Shown here one piece after another: positions 45,746 through 55,886 of a stretch of DNA of 64,000 nt (its first letter is position 1; the number at the start of each line of letters is the position of its first letter). The notes below the pieces were generated by a model that was given only the letters and a program-made list of their open reading frames with translations, made no database searches and was not told the DNA's origin. This stretch comes from Methyloterricola oryzae. Lineage in GTDB: Bacteria > Pseudomonadota > Gammaproteobacteria > Methylococcales > Methylococcaceae. The DNA lies in NCBI RefSeq assembly GCF_000934725.1, contig NZ_JYNS01000006.1, forward strand, positions 124,001-188,000. Reading direction: 5' to 3'. The translations under genes were made by a program, and so were the position numbers.

Positions 45746-46591
45746 TTACAAAAGCGCCGTCACTGCGACAAGCTCATCCCCCTTCAATTCAAATTCGAAG
45801 ATAGCCAGATCCTCGCGCATATGCGATTCGCGCGTCGTGCCGCTCAAGGGAACGATACCTATCTGTGTCAGGCAGCGAAACAGAATCTGTGCCGGGGTCC
45901 GCCCATAACGAGCCGCCAAGCCAGTCACTGTCGAGTCTGCCAGGAGCTTCGGATTCGCAGTCAGCGTCCAGAAACTCTGATAGATGACGCCGTTTTCAAC
46001 ACAGTACGCGCGTAACGCGCGGTCGTAACCGGTATCCGCATAAAAGCGGTTCTGCAATACCGCAGGCTTCACCTTCACTGCCTCCCATAGCCCCTTGAAA
46101 CGGGCCAGATCGTAGCAATTGCTCAGGCCAAGCTGCCGCACAGTCCCAGAATGGAACAAGTCTTCCATGGCTCTCCAAGCCTCCAGGGTCGCCTCCGGCT
46201 GCTGCAAAGGCGAGTGCATAAGCAATCCGTCCAGGTACTCGGCACCCAAATTGCGAAGCGAGACCTCGCAGGATTGAGCCACCTGCTGCGCCAGCGATGC
46301 ATCGGGATCGTAAGGAACCCGGGCAGGATCCTGCCCGGCCAGCGGCGTGAACTTGGTCTGCAGGTAGAGCGAATCCCGGGACACCCCGCGCTTCAGGCAT
46401 CGCGCCAGGCCTTCCCCGACGCCCGGCTCATCGTAATGCTTAGGCTGGCAGGCTGTATCGATGCCGCGGAAACCCATGGAAATCGCGAGTTCCACCAATT
46501 CGGCGGTGCGGTTTTCCTTCCACGCAGTACCATAGATGATGCGCGGCATGCGCACCCCGAAGACTGAGCATGTCCATGCTGCGTCATTCAA
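45746..46591 (-). CDS. Aldo/keto reductase family protein
   Basis: 281 residues. The catalytic tetrad residues are in G-I-D-T-A (Asp), K-H-Y-D-E-P (Tyr), L-Q-T-K-F (Lys) and L-L-M-H-S-P (His). Members reduce carbonyls with NADPH. The exact substrate is unknown. The gene stands alone. Confidence 0.88.
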   Translation of the reverse strand: MNDAAWTCSVFGVRMPRIIYGTAWKENRTAELVELAISMGFRGIDTACQPKHYDEPGVGEGLARCLKRGVSRDSLYLQTKFTPLAGQDPARVPYDPDASLAQQVAQSCEVSLRNLGAEYLDGLLMHSPLQQPEATLEAWRAMEDLFHSGTVRQLGLSNCYDLARFKGLWEAVKVKPAVLQNRFYADTGYDRALRAYCVENGVIYQSFWTLTANPKLLADSTVTGLAARYGRTPAQILFRCLTQIGIVPLSGTTRESHMREDLAIFEFELKGDELVAVTALL

Positions 46592-46642
46592 TTCCTAGAA
46601 CTCCGTCGGCCCAGACCGATTGGAGCGCCGCCGCGCCGGACA

Positions 46643-47005
46643 TCACTCGGCGTTTGCGCCCAATTGCCGGGCGATCTCCACGGGTTCGATTTCCAGACCC
46701 TCCAGATCGGCATTCCAGTTCGGTCCCACCAGGGTACCGTCCTCGTCCATGCCAGGCAGCCAGTCCGACACGAAGTCCTCGATGTCGATGGCGACCGGGG
46801 AAAATTCGGCCCATTCGTCGACGCAATGCGCCTTGGCATGCCCTTCTTCCGACCAGAACGGCATGACCTCGCTGTCCTCGAATTCGGCGGAATCCACCAC
46901 CACCCAGCCGCTGGCCGATTGCAAGCCCCACACTTGGCCCGACTCCTGGATGTGCTCGATAAAGCGCTGATAATTGGCGTTGAGGTCTGTAGTCAATGGA
47001 ATCAT
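46643..47005 (-). CDS. DUF2750-like protein
   Basis: 120 residues. W-G-L-Q-S-A-S-G-W-V-V-V-D-S and the L-P-F-W-S-type segment (here M-P-F-W-S-E-E-G-H-A-K) are characteristic of the DUF2750 family. ATG 47005 is chosen because it begins the family match (I-P-L-T-T-D-L-N). Acidic, soluble, function unknown. Confidence 0.8.
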   Translation of the reverse strand: MIPLTTDLNANYQRFIEHIQESGQVWGLQSASGWVVVDSAEFEDSEVMPFWSEEGHAKAHCVDEWAEFSPVAIDIEDFVSDWLPGMDEDGTLVGPNWNADLEGLEIEPVEIARQLGANAE

Positions 47006-47111
47006 GGTCGTTTCGGGCTGAATAAGGAATGGAATCTCATACTGAGAACGATGATGCCTCAATATGGGCGGCGGCGTGAAGTGATCCTTTTCGGTGGAGC
47101 AAATGCATCAT

Positions 47112-47870
47112 TCAACTGAACAGGCTGCGACCGCCGTCCACGGACAGTATCTGGCCGGTGACATAAGGCGCTTCAAATGCCAGGAAAAGTGCCGCCCGCG
47201 CCACATCCTCCGGCTCTCCGGTGCGCTGCAAGGGAATCCGCGACAGGATCTCGGCCTGCTTGGCTACGTCCATGTCATGTTCCGGCCACAGCACCGCGCC
47301 CGGCGCAACGCCATTGACCCGTATGTCCGGCGCCAGTTCCTTGGCGAGGGAACGGGTCATGGCCGCGAGCCCTGCCTTGGCAATGCTGTACACGGGATAA
47401 CCTTTGAGCCCCCGCTCGGCGTGAATGTCGATAAGATTGACCACCGAACCACGCCGCGCACGAAGAAAAGGCGCAGCCGCCTGGCACAGAAAGAAAGGCG
47501 CTTTGAGGTTGCTGCCCATAAGCTCCTCCCACTGCCCCTCGGTCACATTTTCAAGGGGCGTGGGATAAAAACTGGAGGCATTGTTCACCAATACATCCAA
47601 CCGGCCCCAGGCGCCGGCTGCTTCATTCGCTACATTTCCGAGAGCGGAAAGGTCCAGGAGATCGGCCTGACAGACCAGCGCCGAGGAGGCTCTCAGCCCA
47701 TTCAGCTCGGCAGCCATCGCGGCAGCCTCCGGTCCGGAATTTCGAACGTGGAGCACGACATTGCAACCGGCGCCATGGAAGCGGCGCGCCATGCAGGCGC
47801 CCAGGCGCCGCCCGGCCCCGGTGATCAGCGCGACCGGCGCCTCGCCCCCGGCCGGTCCCGGCTCAATCAC
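47112..47870 (-). CDS. Pteridine reductase (short-chain dehydrogenase)
   Basis: About 252 residues. An SDR with the cofactor motif T-G-A-G-R-R-L-G, N-N-A-S-S-F-Y-P-T-P and the catalytic Y-S-I-A-K. T-G-A-x-R-R-L-G plus V-H-x-R-N-S identifies the pteridine reductase (FolM/PTR1) group that reduces dihydro- or biopterins. GTG 47870 is the likely start, overlapping the yajQ stop by eight bases; the earlier start would read into yajQ. Confidence 0.88.
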   Translation of the reverse strand: MIEPGPAGGEAPVALITGAGRRLGACMARRFHGAGCNVVLHVRNSGPEAAAMAAELNGLRASSALVCQADLLDLSALGNVANEAAGAWGRLDVLVNNASSFYPTPLENVTEGQWEELMGSNLKAPFFLCQAAAPFLRARRGSVVNLIDIHAERGLKGYPVYSIAKAGLAAMTRSLAKELAPDIRVNGVAPGAVLWPEHDMDVAKQAEILSRIPLQRTGEPEDVARAALFLAFEAPYVTGQILSVDGGRSLFS

Positions 47871-48345
47871 GGAAGTTGTCGAACTGCAGGGGCTGTTCCA
47901 GCTTCTCGGCACGCAGGGCCGCAATGCATTCCTGCAGATCGTCGCGCTTCTTGCCGGTCACGCGTACCTTGTCCCCCTGGATCGCCGCCTGCACCTTGAG
48001 CTTGCGGTCCTTGACCAGCTTGACGATCTTCTTCGCCAGCAGCGTGTCGATGCCCTGGACCAGGCTGATGGCCTGCCGCGCTTCCTTGCCCGCCTGAGTC
48101 GGCGGCTCGGTCTTCAGGCTGGCGATGTCTACGCCCCGCTTGGCCAGCTTGTTGTGCAGAATGTCGCGCATCTGCTGCAACTGGAATTCGCTCTCGGCGC
48201 TCAGGCTGATGGTCGCATCGTTTAGAACGAATTTGGCGTTACTGCCCTTGAAGTCGAAGCGGGTCTCCACCTCGCGATTGGCCTGGTCCACCGCGTTGCT
48301 GACCTCGTGCAGGTTGACCTCGGATATCACGTCGAATGAGGGCAT
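47863..48345 (-). CDS. yajQ: YajQ-family nucleotide-binding protein
   Basis: A 160-residue member of the YajQ family, full length. M-P-S-F-D-V-I-S-E-V-N and E-V-E-T-R-F-D-F-K-G-S are conserved start and middle motifs. Some members bind c-di-GMP, others bind ATP/GTP. It is coupled to the pteridine reductase gene. Confidence 0.94.
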   Translation of the reverse strand: MPSFDVISEVNLHEVSNAVDQANREVETRFDFKGSNAKFVLNDATISLSAESEFQLQQMRDILHNKLAKRGVDIASLKTEPPTQAGKEARQAISLVQGIDTLLAKKIVKLVKDRKLKVQAAIQGDKVRVTGKKRDDLQECIAALRAEKLEQPLQFDNFRD

Positions 48346-48364
48346 GGCTGTCTCCTTGAATTCA

Positions 48365-49201
48365 CTAAATTTTCAGTTTTCGGTGCTTGCAGATAATCTC
48401 GTAGGCTTGGCGGATCTGCCGCGTCTTCTCGTTGGCCAGCTTCACCATTTCCTCGGGAAGGCCGCTGGCCACCAGCTTGTCCGGGTGGTGCTGGCTGATC
48501 ATGCGGCGGTAGGCGCGCTTGATCTCGGCAGCCGAAGACGAGGGCTTGATTCCAAGCGCCGCGTAGGCGTCGGCCAGGCTCGGTTCCTGGCGCAGCACCC
48601 GCTGCTGGCGATAGCCCGAACCACCGGACTGCCGCCAAGCGCCAGCCACCCGCAATTGAGCCTCCAGCGCTGCGCGAATGGCATGAAACTCGAAGCGGGA
48701 AAACCGGAGACGATCGCAGATCTCAAGCAGCAAGCGCTCCTCCTCGGCCCGCAAGGCGCCATCGGCCAGGGCGGCCTCCAGTTGGATCTCGATAAATACA
48801 CGAATCAGGGTGTAGCGCCGGTGGCACTCCTTGTGAAACTGCTCGAGCACCTCGCCCAACGGAAAATCGGCCCGCTTGCCATCGGTGAACAGGCTTACCG
48901 CCTGTTTGCGCATCTCATCGGACAGGTCCATGCGGCTCATGATGGTGCGTGCCGCGGCGATTTCTGCTTCGCTGACACGTCCATCGGCTTTGGCCACATG
49001 CCCCATCACCGCGAAGGTGGCGGAGTAAAAGGCGGTTTGCACCCTCTGCTGGTCACCCGGTCCAAAATGCAGGCCGAGCACACCCTCCGTCAGGTGGCGC
49101 CGGTCGAACTGGTGCCCCACGGCAGCCCCCAGGATGGCGCCGGCAGGCCCTCCCACCAGCAGCCCCAGCGCCCCACCGATGACCTTACCGAACCAGTTCA
49201 T
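48365..49201 (-). CDS. djlA: DjlA-like co-chaperone
   Basis: 278 residues. An N-terminal glycine-rich membrane segment (G-G-A-L-G-L-L-V-G-G-P-A-G-A-I-L-G), a TerB-like helical domain and a C-terminal J domain with H-P-D in Q-H-H-P-D-K-L. This is the DjlA layout: a membrane-anchored J protein working with DnaK. It is divergent to purC. Confidence 0.93.
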   Translation of the reverse strand: MNWFGKVIGGALGLLVGGPAGAILGAAVGHQFDRRHLTEGVLGLHFGPGDQQRVQTAFYSATFAVMGHVAKADGRVSEAEIAAARTIMSRMDLSDEMRKQAVSLFTDGKRADFPLGEVLEQFHKECHRRYTLIRVFIEIQLEAALADGALRAEEERLLLEICDRLRFSRFEFHAIRAALEAQLRVAGAWRQSGGSGYRQQRVLRQEPSLADAYAALGIKPSSSAAEIKRAYRRMISQHHPDKLVASGLPEEMVKLANEKTRQIRQAYEIICKHRKLKI

Positions 49202-49297
49202 GGGCTGTGCCGTTGATTTATTTTATGCTTGCGATCAAAGTGGCAGAAAGTACATGATTGCCCGCTTTTCATAAAGCCCGCCACGCCGAGAGGAAGC

Positions 49298-50203
49298 ATG
49301 AACCCGCCCGAAGTCCTTTACGAGACCGATCTAAAGAGCCTCGCCTTCAAAGCCCGCGGAAAAGTACGCGACATCTACGACGTGGATGAGCGCCACATGG
49401 TCATCGTCACCACCGACCGGTTGTCCGCTTTCGACGTTGTATTGCCGGACCCTATTCCCGGCAAAGGCCGCGTGCTCACCTCCGTCTCGAACTTCTGGTT
49501 TCAACGGTTGGCGCACGTCATTCCCAACCATTTGTCCAAGCTGAAGCTGGAGCAGGTCATCAGGGACCCGGCGGAATGCGCCCTTCTGCAAGGCCGCGCC
49601 ATCGTGGTCCGCAAGTTGCGGCCGCTACCGGTGGAAGCGGTGGTACGCGGCTATCTCATCGGTTCCGGTTGGAAGGACTACCAGCGCGACGGCGCCGTCT
49701 GCGGAGTATCCCTGCCTCAGGGACTGCGCCAGGCCGAACAACTGCCCCAGGCCATCTTCACCCCTTCGACCAAAGCCGAACTGGGCTCCCACGACGAGAA
49801 CATCGATTTCGCGCGCACCGTTGAACTGCTGGGAGCAAGCCTGGCACAGCAGGTGCGCGATACCAGTCTCACCCTCTACACGGAAGCGGCTGCCTACGCC
49901 CGGGAGCGCGGCATCATCATCGCCGACACCAAATTCGAATTCGGCTTGGACGAGGCAGGGCACCTTTTGCTCATCGACGAGGCGTTGACCCCCGACTCCT
50001 CCCGCTTCTGGCCGCTGGACCAGTATCAGGTCGGCATCAGCCCCCCCAGTTTTGACAAACAGTTCGTGCGCGATTACCTGGAAACCCTGGATTGGGACAA
50101 GACCCCCCCCGGCCCCAGACTGCCGGCGGACATACTGGAGCGTACCGCGCAGAAGTACCGCGAAGCGGAAACGCGGCTGACGGGCGCCGTTGGGCCCGCC
50201 TGA
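49298..50203 (+). CDS. purC: SAICAR synthase PurC
   Basis: Converts CAIR and aspartate to SAICAR in purine synthesis. About 301 residues. Motifs: [30 protein letters not shown] and [12 protein letters not shown]. The longer (about 300 residue) form is seen, compared with about 240 in E. coli. ATG 49298 follows GAGGAAG. Confidence 0.95.
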   Translation: MNPPEVLYETDLKSLAFKARGKVRDIYDVDERHMVIVTTDRLSAFDVVLPDPIPGKGRVLTSVSNFWFQRLAHVIPNHLSKLKLEQVIRDPAECALLQGRAIVVRKLRPLPVEAVVRGYLIGSGWKDYQRDGAVCGVSLPQGLRQAEQLPQAIFTPSTKAELGSHDENIDFARTVELLGASLAQQVRDTSLTLYTEAAAYARERGIIIADTKFEFGLDEAGHLLLIDEALTPDSSRFWPLDQYQVGISPPSFDKQFVRDYLETLDWDKTPPGPRLPADILERTAQKYREAETRLTGAVGPA

Positions 50204-50217
50204 ACCCACGGGGCCGC

Positions 50218-50373
50218 ATGCGCGCCAAGACCCAGTTGTTGATCTGGCTCAGCCTTATCGCCGTGTTGGACACACTGCCCATCCCGATCTTGGCCCTGAT
50301 CCTGTTTTACATCGTCCTGACCCGCCCGCCTGCCTTCAAATCCCTGGTCGACCGCCTCTACCAAGGCAACTGA
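50218..50373 (+). CDS. Small membrane protein
   Basis: 51 residues with one or two hydrophobic runs (L-L-I-W-L-S-L-I-A-V-L and I-L-A-L-I-L-F-Y-I-V-L) and a basic C-terminus. It starts 15 bases after purC and could be cotranscribed. No family recognised. Confidence 0.5.
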   Translation: MRAKTQLLIWLSLIAVLDTLPIPILALILFYIVLTRPPAFKSLVDRLYQGN

Positions 50374-50462
50374 AAACCGGCGCGGCGGGCGGGAAAATTG
50401 ACTTTGCCAGCCTGAGGCTTTCCGTTTAGACTTCACGCCCCGCTGCTGGACACACCCTCCCG

Positions 50463-51446
50463 ATGCACATAGGACCGTATCGACTCGATAGCCGCTTGAT
50501 CCTGGCGCCCATGGCCGGGGTCACCGACCGACCCTTTCGCGCCATCTGCCGGAGTTACGGCGCGGGTCTCGCGGTGTCCGAAATGGTGAGCTCCAATCCT
50601 GCCCTGCAGGATGACCGCAAGACGCGCCTGCGTTGCGATCATCTCGGCGAACCTGAACCCCGCGCGATCCAGATTCTCGGCGCCGACCCGCTGCACATGG
50701 CCCAGGCGGCGCGCCTCAATGTGGAGCGCGGCGCACAGATCATCGACATCAACATGGGCTGCCCGGCCAAGAAAGTGTGCAACGTGGCGGCCGGCTCGGC
50801 GTTGCTCAGGGACGAAACACAGGTAGCACGCATCCTGGAGTCCGTGGTCAAGGCCGTCGAAGTGCCGGTGACACTCAAGATCCGCACCGGCTGGGACCTC
50901 CAAAACCGCAACGCCGTGCGCATCGCCAGACTCGCCGAGGACTCAGGGATCCAGGCCCTTGCGGTGCACGGCCGCACCCGCGCCTGCGGCTTTTCCGGAA
51001 TGGCCGAATACTCTACAATCGCAGAGGTCAAAAGCGCCGTCGGCATCCCGGTGATCGCCAACGGTGATATCGATTCCCCGGACAAAGCCAGGTTCGTCCT
51101 CGACACCACAGGAGCCGACGCTCTCATGGTGGGACGTGCGGCCTTAGGCCGTCCCTGGCAATTCAGAACGATCAACGCCTTTCTCACGGAAGGGCTAAGG
51201 CTCCAAGACCCCGAGCCCACCGAACGCCACCGCGTCCTGATCCAGCATGTGCAGGAACTGCATGCGTTTTACGGCCCCATGGCCGGCGTACGCATCGCCC
51301 GCAAGCACATCGGCTGGTACGCCAAGCACTGGCCAGGTTTCGCCCTTGATCGCCTGAAGCCCTTATTTTCCGAGGAAAAACCGGATCGACAGATCCAGCT
51401 TACACGAGAACTCTTCGAAACCGCATTCCGGAAACTGGCCGCATGA
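50463..51446 (+). CDS. dusB: tRNA-dihydrouridine synthase DusB
   Basis: A flavin enzyme that reduces uridines in tRNA D-loops, 327 residues. L-A-P-M-A-G-V-T-D-R-P-F-R and N-M-G-C-P-A-K-K-V-C (catalytic Cys) are clear, as is V-H-G-R-T-R. The fis gene overlaps its stop by four bases, the classic dusB-fis operon of gammaproteobacteria. Confidence 0.96.
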   Translation: MHIGPYRLDSRLILAPMAGVTDRPFRAICRSYGAGLAVSEMVSSNPALQDDRKTRLRCDHLGEPEPRAIQILGADPLHMAQAARLNVERGAQIIDINMGCPAKKVCNVAAGSALLRDETQVARILESVVKAVEVPVTLKIRTGWDLQNRNAVRIARLAEDSGIQALAVHGRTRACGFSGMAEYSTIAEVKSAVGIPVIANGDIDSPDKARFVLDTTGADALMVGRAALGRPWQFRTINAFLTEGLRLQDPEPTERHRVLIQHVQELHAFYGPMAGVRIARKHIGWYAKHWPGFALDRLKPLFSEEKPDRQIQLTRELFETAFRKLAA

Positions 51447-51727
51447 AAGTGGACGCAAGCGAGACTGGTATTGACACAGTCCAGGGAACCCCAACCAACT
51501 CCCTGGTGCTCAGCGAGCATGTGCGCATGGCGATCAAGGATTATTTCTCCCAGCTGGGTGGCTGCGACGTCACTGAACTGCACGCCCTGGTCCTGAGCGA
51601 GGTGGAACGACCGCTCATTCAGACGGTGCTCGAACACTGCGGCTACAATCAAACACGCTCGGCGCAGATGCTAGGCATGAGCCGCAGCACCTTGCGCAAG
51701 AAGATCGCCCAGTACGGACTGGAATAA
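51443..51727 (+). CDS. fis: DNA-binding protein Fis
   Basis: A nucleoid protein of 94 residues with the C-terminal helix-turn-helix N-Q-T-R-S-A-Q-M-L-G-M-S-R-S-T-L-R-K-K. The N-terminal region is shorter and more variable than in E. coli. ATGA overlap with dusB marks a coupled operon. Confidence 0.96.
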   Translation: MKVDASETGIDTVQGTPTNSLVLSEHVRMAIKDYFSQLGGCDVTELHALVLSEVERPLIQTVLEHCGYNQTRSAQMLGMSRSTLRKKIAQYGLE

Positions 51728-51757
51728 TCGCCCCTTTCACTTCACGGCGAAAACAGC

Positions 51758-53323
51758 ATGAACCACACAATCTCCCGTGCGCTACTGAGCGTTTCGGACA
51801 AGAGCGGCATTGTCGAACTGGCCCGCAATCTCGCCGCACTCGGCATCGAGATCCTCTCGTCGGGGGGTACGGCGCGACTGCTGGCAGACAGCGGCATCGC
51901 CACCACCGAAGTGTCGCAGCACACCGGCTTCCCGGAGATGATGGACGGGCGCGTCAAGACCCTGCACCCCAAAATTCATGGCGGTATTCTGGGCCGGCGC
52001 GGCATCGATGAGGCGATCATGGCCGAGCATGGCATCGCCCCGATCGACCTGGTGGTAGTCAACCTGTATCCCTTTACCCAGACCGTGGCGCGATCCGATT
52101 GCAGCCTGGACGAGGCCATCGAGAACATCGATATCGGCGGTCCGGCCCTCATCCGGGCCGCCGCCAAGAATCACGCATCCGTCGGCGTGGTGGTGGATCC
52201 AGCCGACTATTCGGCCCTGCTCGAGGAACTGCAGGGTAACGCCGGCTCCCTCTCGGCTGCGACGCGGTTCCGCCTCGCCGCCAAGAGCTTTGCCCATACC
52301 GCACGCTACGATGGCGCCATCGCGCACTATCTGGCACAGCGAATGGAGAACGCGCCGCCTTTTCCGGAACATCTGAGCCTGAGCTTTGAACGCGCACAGA
52401 GCATGCGCTACGGCGAGAATCCGCACCAGCGTGCGGCTTTCTACGTGGAAGCCGGCGCACCCGCGGGCAGCATCGCCAGCGCGCGGCAACTGCAGGGCAA
52501 GGAGTTGTCCTATAACAACATCGCCGACGCCGACGCCGCCCTGGAATGCGTGAAAAGCTTCGCCGAGCTACCCACCTGCGTCATCGTCAAGCACGCCAAC
52601 CCCTGCGGAATCGCGCAAGCGGAAAGCTTGCTGACAGCCTACGAGCGGGCGTATGCCACCGATCCCACTTCGGCGTTTGGCGGCATCATTGCGTTCAACC
52701 GTCCGCTGGACGCCGCGACCGCCAAGGCCATCATCGACCGCCAGTTCGTGGAAGTAATCATTGCGCCGGGCATCGACGCCGATGCGTTGCCGCTACTCGC
52801 AACCAAGCAGAACGTACGGGTGCTGGATTGCGGTCAGTGGCCTAAAGTCAGTCAGCCGGCGCTGGACTTCAAGCGCGTCACCAGCGGCCTGCTGGTGCAG
52901 GACCGCGACGACGGCGTGATTGGCCGCGAACACTTGAAGATCGTCACCCGGCGGGCTCCGAGCGAGCAGGAGATCGTTGATCTGCTGTTCGCCTGGAAAA
53001 CGGTGAAGTTCGTGAAATCCAACGCCATCGTCTACTGCAAGAATCGTCAGACCATTGGCATCGGTGCCGGCCAGATGAGCCGGGTCTATTCGGCCCGTAT
53101 CGCCGCCATCAAGGCGGCCGATGAGGGCCTGGAGGTGAAGGGTTCGGTGGTGGCCTCAGATGCCTTTTTCCCGTTCCGCGACGGCGTGGACTCCGCCGCA
53201 CAGGCCGGCATCACCGCGGTCATACAGCCCGGCGGCTCGATGCGGGACAGCGAAGTGATCGCCGCCGCCGACGAGCACGGCATGGCCATGGTATTTACCG
53301 GCATGCGGCACTTCCGGCACTGA
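51758..53323 (+). CDS. purH: Bifunctional PurH (AICAR transformylase/IMP cyclohydrolase)
   Basis: The last two steps of IMP synthesis, 521 residues. IMP cyclohydrolase part: [11 protein letters not shown] and [18 protein letters not shown] transformylase part: the cofactor histidine segment in K-H-A-N-P-C-G and [11 protein letters not shown]. Full length, follows fis by 30 bases. Confidence 0.97.
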   Translation: MNHTISRALLSVSDKSGIVELARNLAALGIEILSSGGTARLLADSGIATTEVSQHTGFPEMMDGRVKTLHPKIHGGILGRRGIDEAIMAEHGIAPIDLVVVNLYPFTQTVARSDCSLDEAIENIDIGGPALIRAAAKNHASVGVVVDPADYSALLEELQGNAGSLSAATRFRLAAKSFAHTARYDGAIAHYLAQRMENAPPFPEHLSLSFERAQSMRYGENPHQRAAFYVEAGAPAGSIASARQLQGKELSYNNIADADAALECVKSFAELPTCVIVKHANPCGIAQAESLLTAYERAYATDPTSAFGGIIAFNRPLDAATAKAIIDRQFVEVIIAPGIDADALPLLATKQNVRVLDCGQWPKVSQPALDFKRVTSGLLVQDRDDGVIGREHLKIVTRRAPSEQEIVDLLFAWKTVKFVKSNAIVYCKNRQTIGIGAGQMSRVYSARIAAIKAADEGLEVKGSVVASDAFFPFRDGVDSAAQAGITAVIQPGGSMRDSEVIAAADEHGMAMVFTGMRHFRH

Positions 53324-53353
53324 ACGCCAGAAAGCGTCGCTACTCGGCATGCT

Positions 53354-53380
53354 CGGCCCGTGCCAAGGAGCGACGGGCCG
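53354..53380. other. Hairpin between convergent purH and RRM genes
   Basis: CGGCCCGT and ACGGGCCG pair over eight bases with an 11-base loop. It could end transcription of both neighbours, but neither side has a T-run, so I do not call it a terminator. Confidence 0.4.
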
Positions 53381-53399
53381 CCTGACTCAGACGAAAATC

Positions 53400-53663
53400 T
53401 CAGCGTCGGCCACGCCCATTGCGCGGGCCTTTATCCAAGGCCACATAGATGGTGTTGCCGTTGAAATCCGACCCGTCCAGTCCGGCGATAGCCTGGCGCG
53501 CCTCATGACCTTCCATGTTGACCGAGGCCGTGCCGCGGGCTTTGCCCGTGAAAAGATCACGGCTGACCTTTAGATCAAACACCTTGCCGTAATGGCTGAA
53601 CAACTCGGTCAGGTTGGTTTCAGTGGTGGTGGGGGGAAGGTTACGAACAAAAAGGGTCAACAT
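53400..53663 (-). CDS. RRM RNA-binding protein
   Basis: 87 residues, one RNA recognition motif. RNP2 is L-F-V-R-N-L and RNP1 is K-A-R-G-T-A-S-V. The C-terminus is basic (G-P-R-N-G-R-G-R-R). Small RRM proteins in bacteria are often cold-induced; a cold-shock gene lies just upstream on the same strand. Confidence 0.88.
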   Translation of the reverse strand: MLTLFVRNLPPTTTETNLTELFSHYGKVFDLKVSRDLFTGKARGTASVNMEGHEARQAIAGLDGSDFNGNTIYVALDKGPRNGRGRR

Positions 53664-53713
53664 GCGCTGCCTCTCCTTAAGTCAAGAACGTGACATGCGA
53701 GCCTTAGAGGGCC

Positions 53714-53752
53714 CGCAAAAGAAAAAGGGTGGGCTGCCATTGCAGCCCACCC
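53714..53752 (-). terminator. Rho-independent terminator after the cold-shock gene
   Basis: GGGTGGGCTGC and GCAGCCCACCC form a perfect 11-base stem with a four-base loop. On the minus strand it is followed by TTTTTCTTTT. It ends the cold-shock transcript before the RRM gene. Confidence 0.92.
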
Positions 53753-53776
53753 TTGCGGACGAGCAGGTTACAACTG

Positions 53777-53986
53777 TTAGAGAACGATCACGTTCTCGGC
53801 CTGCGGGCCCTTCTGGCCGCTGACCTCCGTAAAGCTCACGCGCTGACCTTCCTTCAGAGTCTTAAAACCCTGCCCCTGAATCGAGCGGAAGTGCACGAAC
53901 AGGTCGCTGCCGTTTTCGCGCTGGATGAAGCCAAATCCCTTGCTTTCGTTGAACCACTTAACAGTTCCGTTCTGAGTCTGTGACAT
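53777..53986 (-). CDS. Cold-shock protein (CspA family)
   Basis: 69 residues, a single cold-shock domain. RNP1 K-G-F-G-F-I and RNP2 L-F-V-H-F are clear, and it starts G-T-V-K-W-F-N. ATG 53986 begins the match. CspA-type proteins bind single-stranded RNA/DNA. Confidence 0.95.
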   Translation of the reverse strand: MSQTQNGTVKWFNESKGFGFIQRENGSDLFVHFRSIQGQGFKTLKEGQRVSFTEVSGQKGPQAENVIVL

Positions 53987-54244
53987 GCTGAAATCTCTCA
54001 ATAAAACGCTTGCGCTGAAAACCCCGACAGCCATTTAAGCGCTGGCCAGGGCCGGTGTGGAGTATTACGGAAGGCGGGCAGTTGGAGCAGAAAAATTCCA
54101 GATGGAACCAATACTACGGTGCGCTGGCGCGGACCCCAATACAACAGTGGCAACAATAGAAGAAAACCGCCGGCATTACAAGCAAAATCTGAATATCCAG
54201 GGCCTTTCGGTCCAAGCAAGCCGCCGGACCGAGTCCCAACGCCA

Positions 54245-55768
54245 TCACATCCCACCCCCGGCAAACAGTCGGTAAGCCGGATTCTCGGTTTCCTCGCGAT
54301 AGACATACCCCAAGGCGTCGAGAAACTCCCTGAATGCCTTGCGGTCTGCCTTCGGCACCTGGATGCCCATGAGCACGCGACCAAAAGCGGCCCCGTGATT
54401 GCGGTAATGAAACAAGCTGATGTTCCAGCGCCCGCCCATCAAGGACAGGAACTTCAACAGGGCGCCGGGACGCTCCGGAAACTCGAAGCTGTAGACGATC
54501 TCGTCCAGCAGCCGCGGCGGGTGCCCGCCCACCATGTAGCGGATGTGCTCCACCGCCAGTTCGTTTCCGGTCATGTCGGTGACATCGAAACCCTGACTGG
54601 CCAGGTCCTTGATCAGGACCTCGCGATCCTTGCGGCCATCGCTGATCTGCACGCCGACGAACACATGCGCCGCCTGTTCATTGAAGAAGCGGTAATTGAA
54701 CTCGGTGATCCCGCGCCGCCCCAGGGAACGGCAAAAATTCAAGAAACTGCCGGGCCGCTCGGGAATCGTGACCGCCAACAGGCTTTCCCGCTGCTCACCC
54801 ACCTGGGCGCGTTCCGCCACATGCCTGAGGCGGTCGAAATTGATGTTGGCGCCGCTTTCGATGGCGATCAGCGACTCCCCGGACAGTGCCCTGTCCTCTG
54901 CGTAGCGCTTCAGTCCGGCGATTGCCAGGGCCCCAGCCGGTTCGGCGATGGACCGGGTGTCGTCGAAGATGTCCTTGATGGCGGCGCAGATTTCGTCCGT
55001 GGTCACCGTGACCACCTCATCCACATACTGGTGACAAATATGGAAGGGTTCCTTGCCGATCTGCTTCACCGCGACGCCGTCGGCGAACAGGCCCACCTGT
55101 TTCAACACCACGCGCCGCTTGGCCTTGAGCGCCCGGTTGAGGCAGTCCGCATCGTCCGGCTCGACGCCGATGATCCTGACCTCGGGCCGCACGAATTTCA
55201 CGTAGGCGGCAACGCCGGCAATCAGACCTCCGCCGCCCACCGGCACGAAGATGGCGTGAACCTCGCCGGTATGCTGGCGCAGGATCTCCATGCCGACGGT
55301 GCCCTGCCCAGCGATCACATCCGGGTCATCGTAGGGGTGCACGAAGGTGAGGCGCTGCTCCTGCGCCAGGGTCAGCGCATGCTCGTAGGCCTCGTCGTAG
55401 GAATCGCCGTGCAACACCGTTTCTCCACCCAGATTGCGCACCGCTTCCACCTTGATGGCCGGCGTGGTGCAGGGCATGACGATGAGGGCACGGATGCCGA
55501 GCTGCTGGGCCGCCAGTGCAACACCCTGGGCATGGTTGCCGGCGGAGGCGGCAATGACGCCGGCGGCGCGGGACTCTTCGTCCAAGGCGGCGATCTTGTT
55601 GTAGGCTCCGCGCAGCTTGAAGGAGAATACCGGCTGCAGGTCTTCCCGCTTGATGTACACCGAGTTTTGCAGCCGCCGGGACAGGTTCGGGGCAAAATCC
55701 AGCGGCGTCTCCACCGCCACGTCGTAGACACGGGCGCGCAGAATCTTCTCTATGTACTTGTAAATCAT
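54245..55768 (-). CDS. ilvA: Threonine ammonia-lyase, biosynthetic (IlvA)
   Basis: Deaminates threonine to 2-oxobutyrate, the first step of isoleucine synthesis. About 507 residues. The PLP lysine is in S-F-K-L-R-G-A-Y-N-K. The C-terminal half holds two ACT-like regulatory domains (F-P-E-R-P-G-A-L and I-P-E-R-P-G-S-F), which bind isoleucine and valine. ATG 55768 is preferred over a GTG nine codons upstream. Divergent from rpiA. Confidence 0.96.
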   Translation of the reverse strand: MIYKYIEKILRARVYDVAVETPLDFAPNLSRRLQNSVYIKREDLQPVFSFKLRGAYNKIAALDEESRAAGVIAASAGNHAQGVALAAQQLGIRALIVMPCTTPAIKVEAVRNLGGETVLHGDSYDEAYEHALTLAQEQRLTFVHPYDDPDVIAGQGTVGMEILRQHTGEVHAIFVPVGGGGLIAGVAAYVKFVRPEVRIIGVEPDDADCLNRALKAKRRVVLKQVGLFADGVAVKQIGKEPFHICHQYVDEVVTVTTDEICAAIKDIFDDTRSIAEPAGALAIAGLKRYAEDRALSGESLIAIESGANINFDRLRHVAERAQVGEQRESLLAVTIPERPGSFLNFCRSLGRRGITEFNYRFFNEQAAHVFVGVQISDGRKDREVLIKDLASQGFDVTDMTGNELAVEHIRYMVGGHPPRLLDEIVYSFEFPERPGALLKFLSLMGGRWNISLFHYRNHGAAFGRVLMGIQVPKADRKAFREFLDALGYVYREETENPAYRLFAGGGM

Positions 55769-55886
55769 CGGTGCAGTCTCGGAGATAGCGGCCACGCCGG
55801 TCGGGGCGCGGGCGAGCCGGGCATGACAGGGCCGGCCGACGCGAGGTATTATCGCACGGATGTCGAACCCATGACGGAGCTAAGCT

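Noticed and set aside
53354-53380. Bidirectional terminator
   Set aside because: A good stem but no T-run on either side; kept only as a hairpin.
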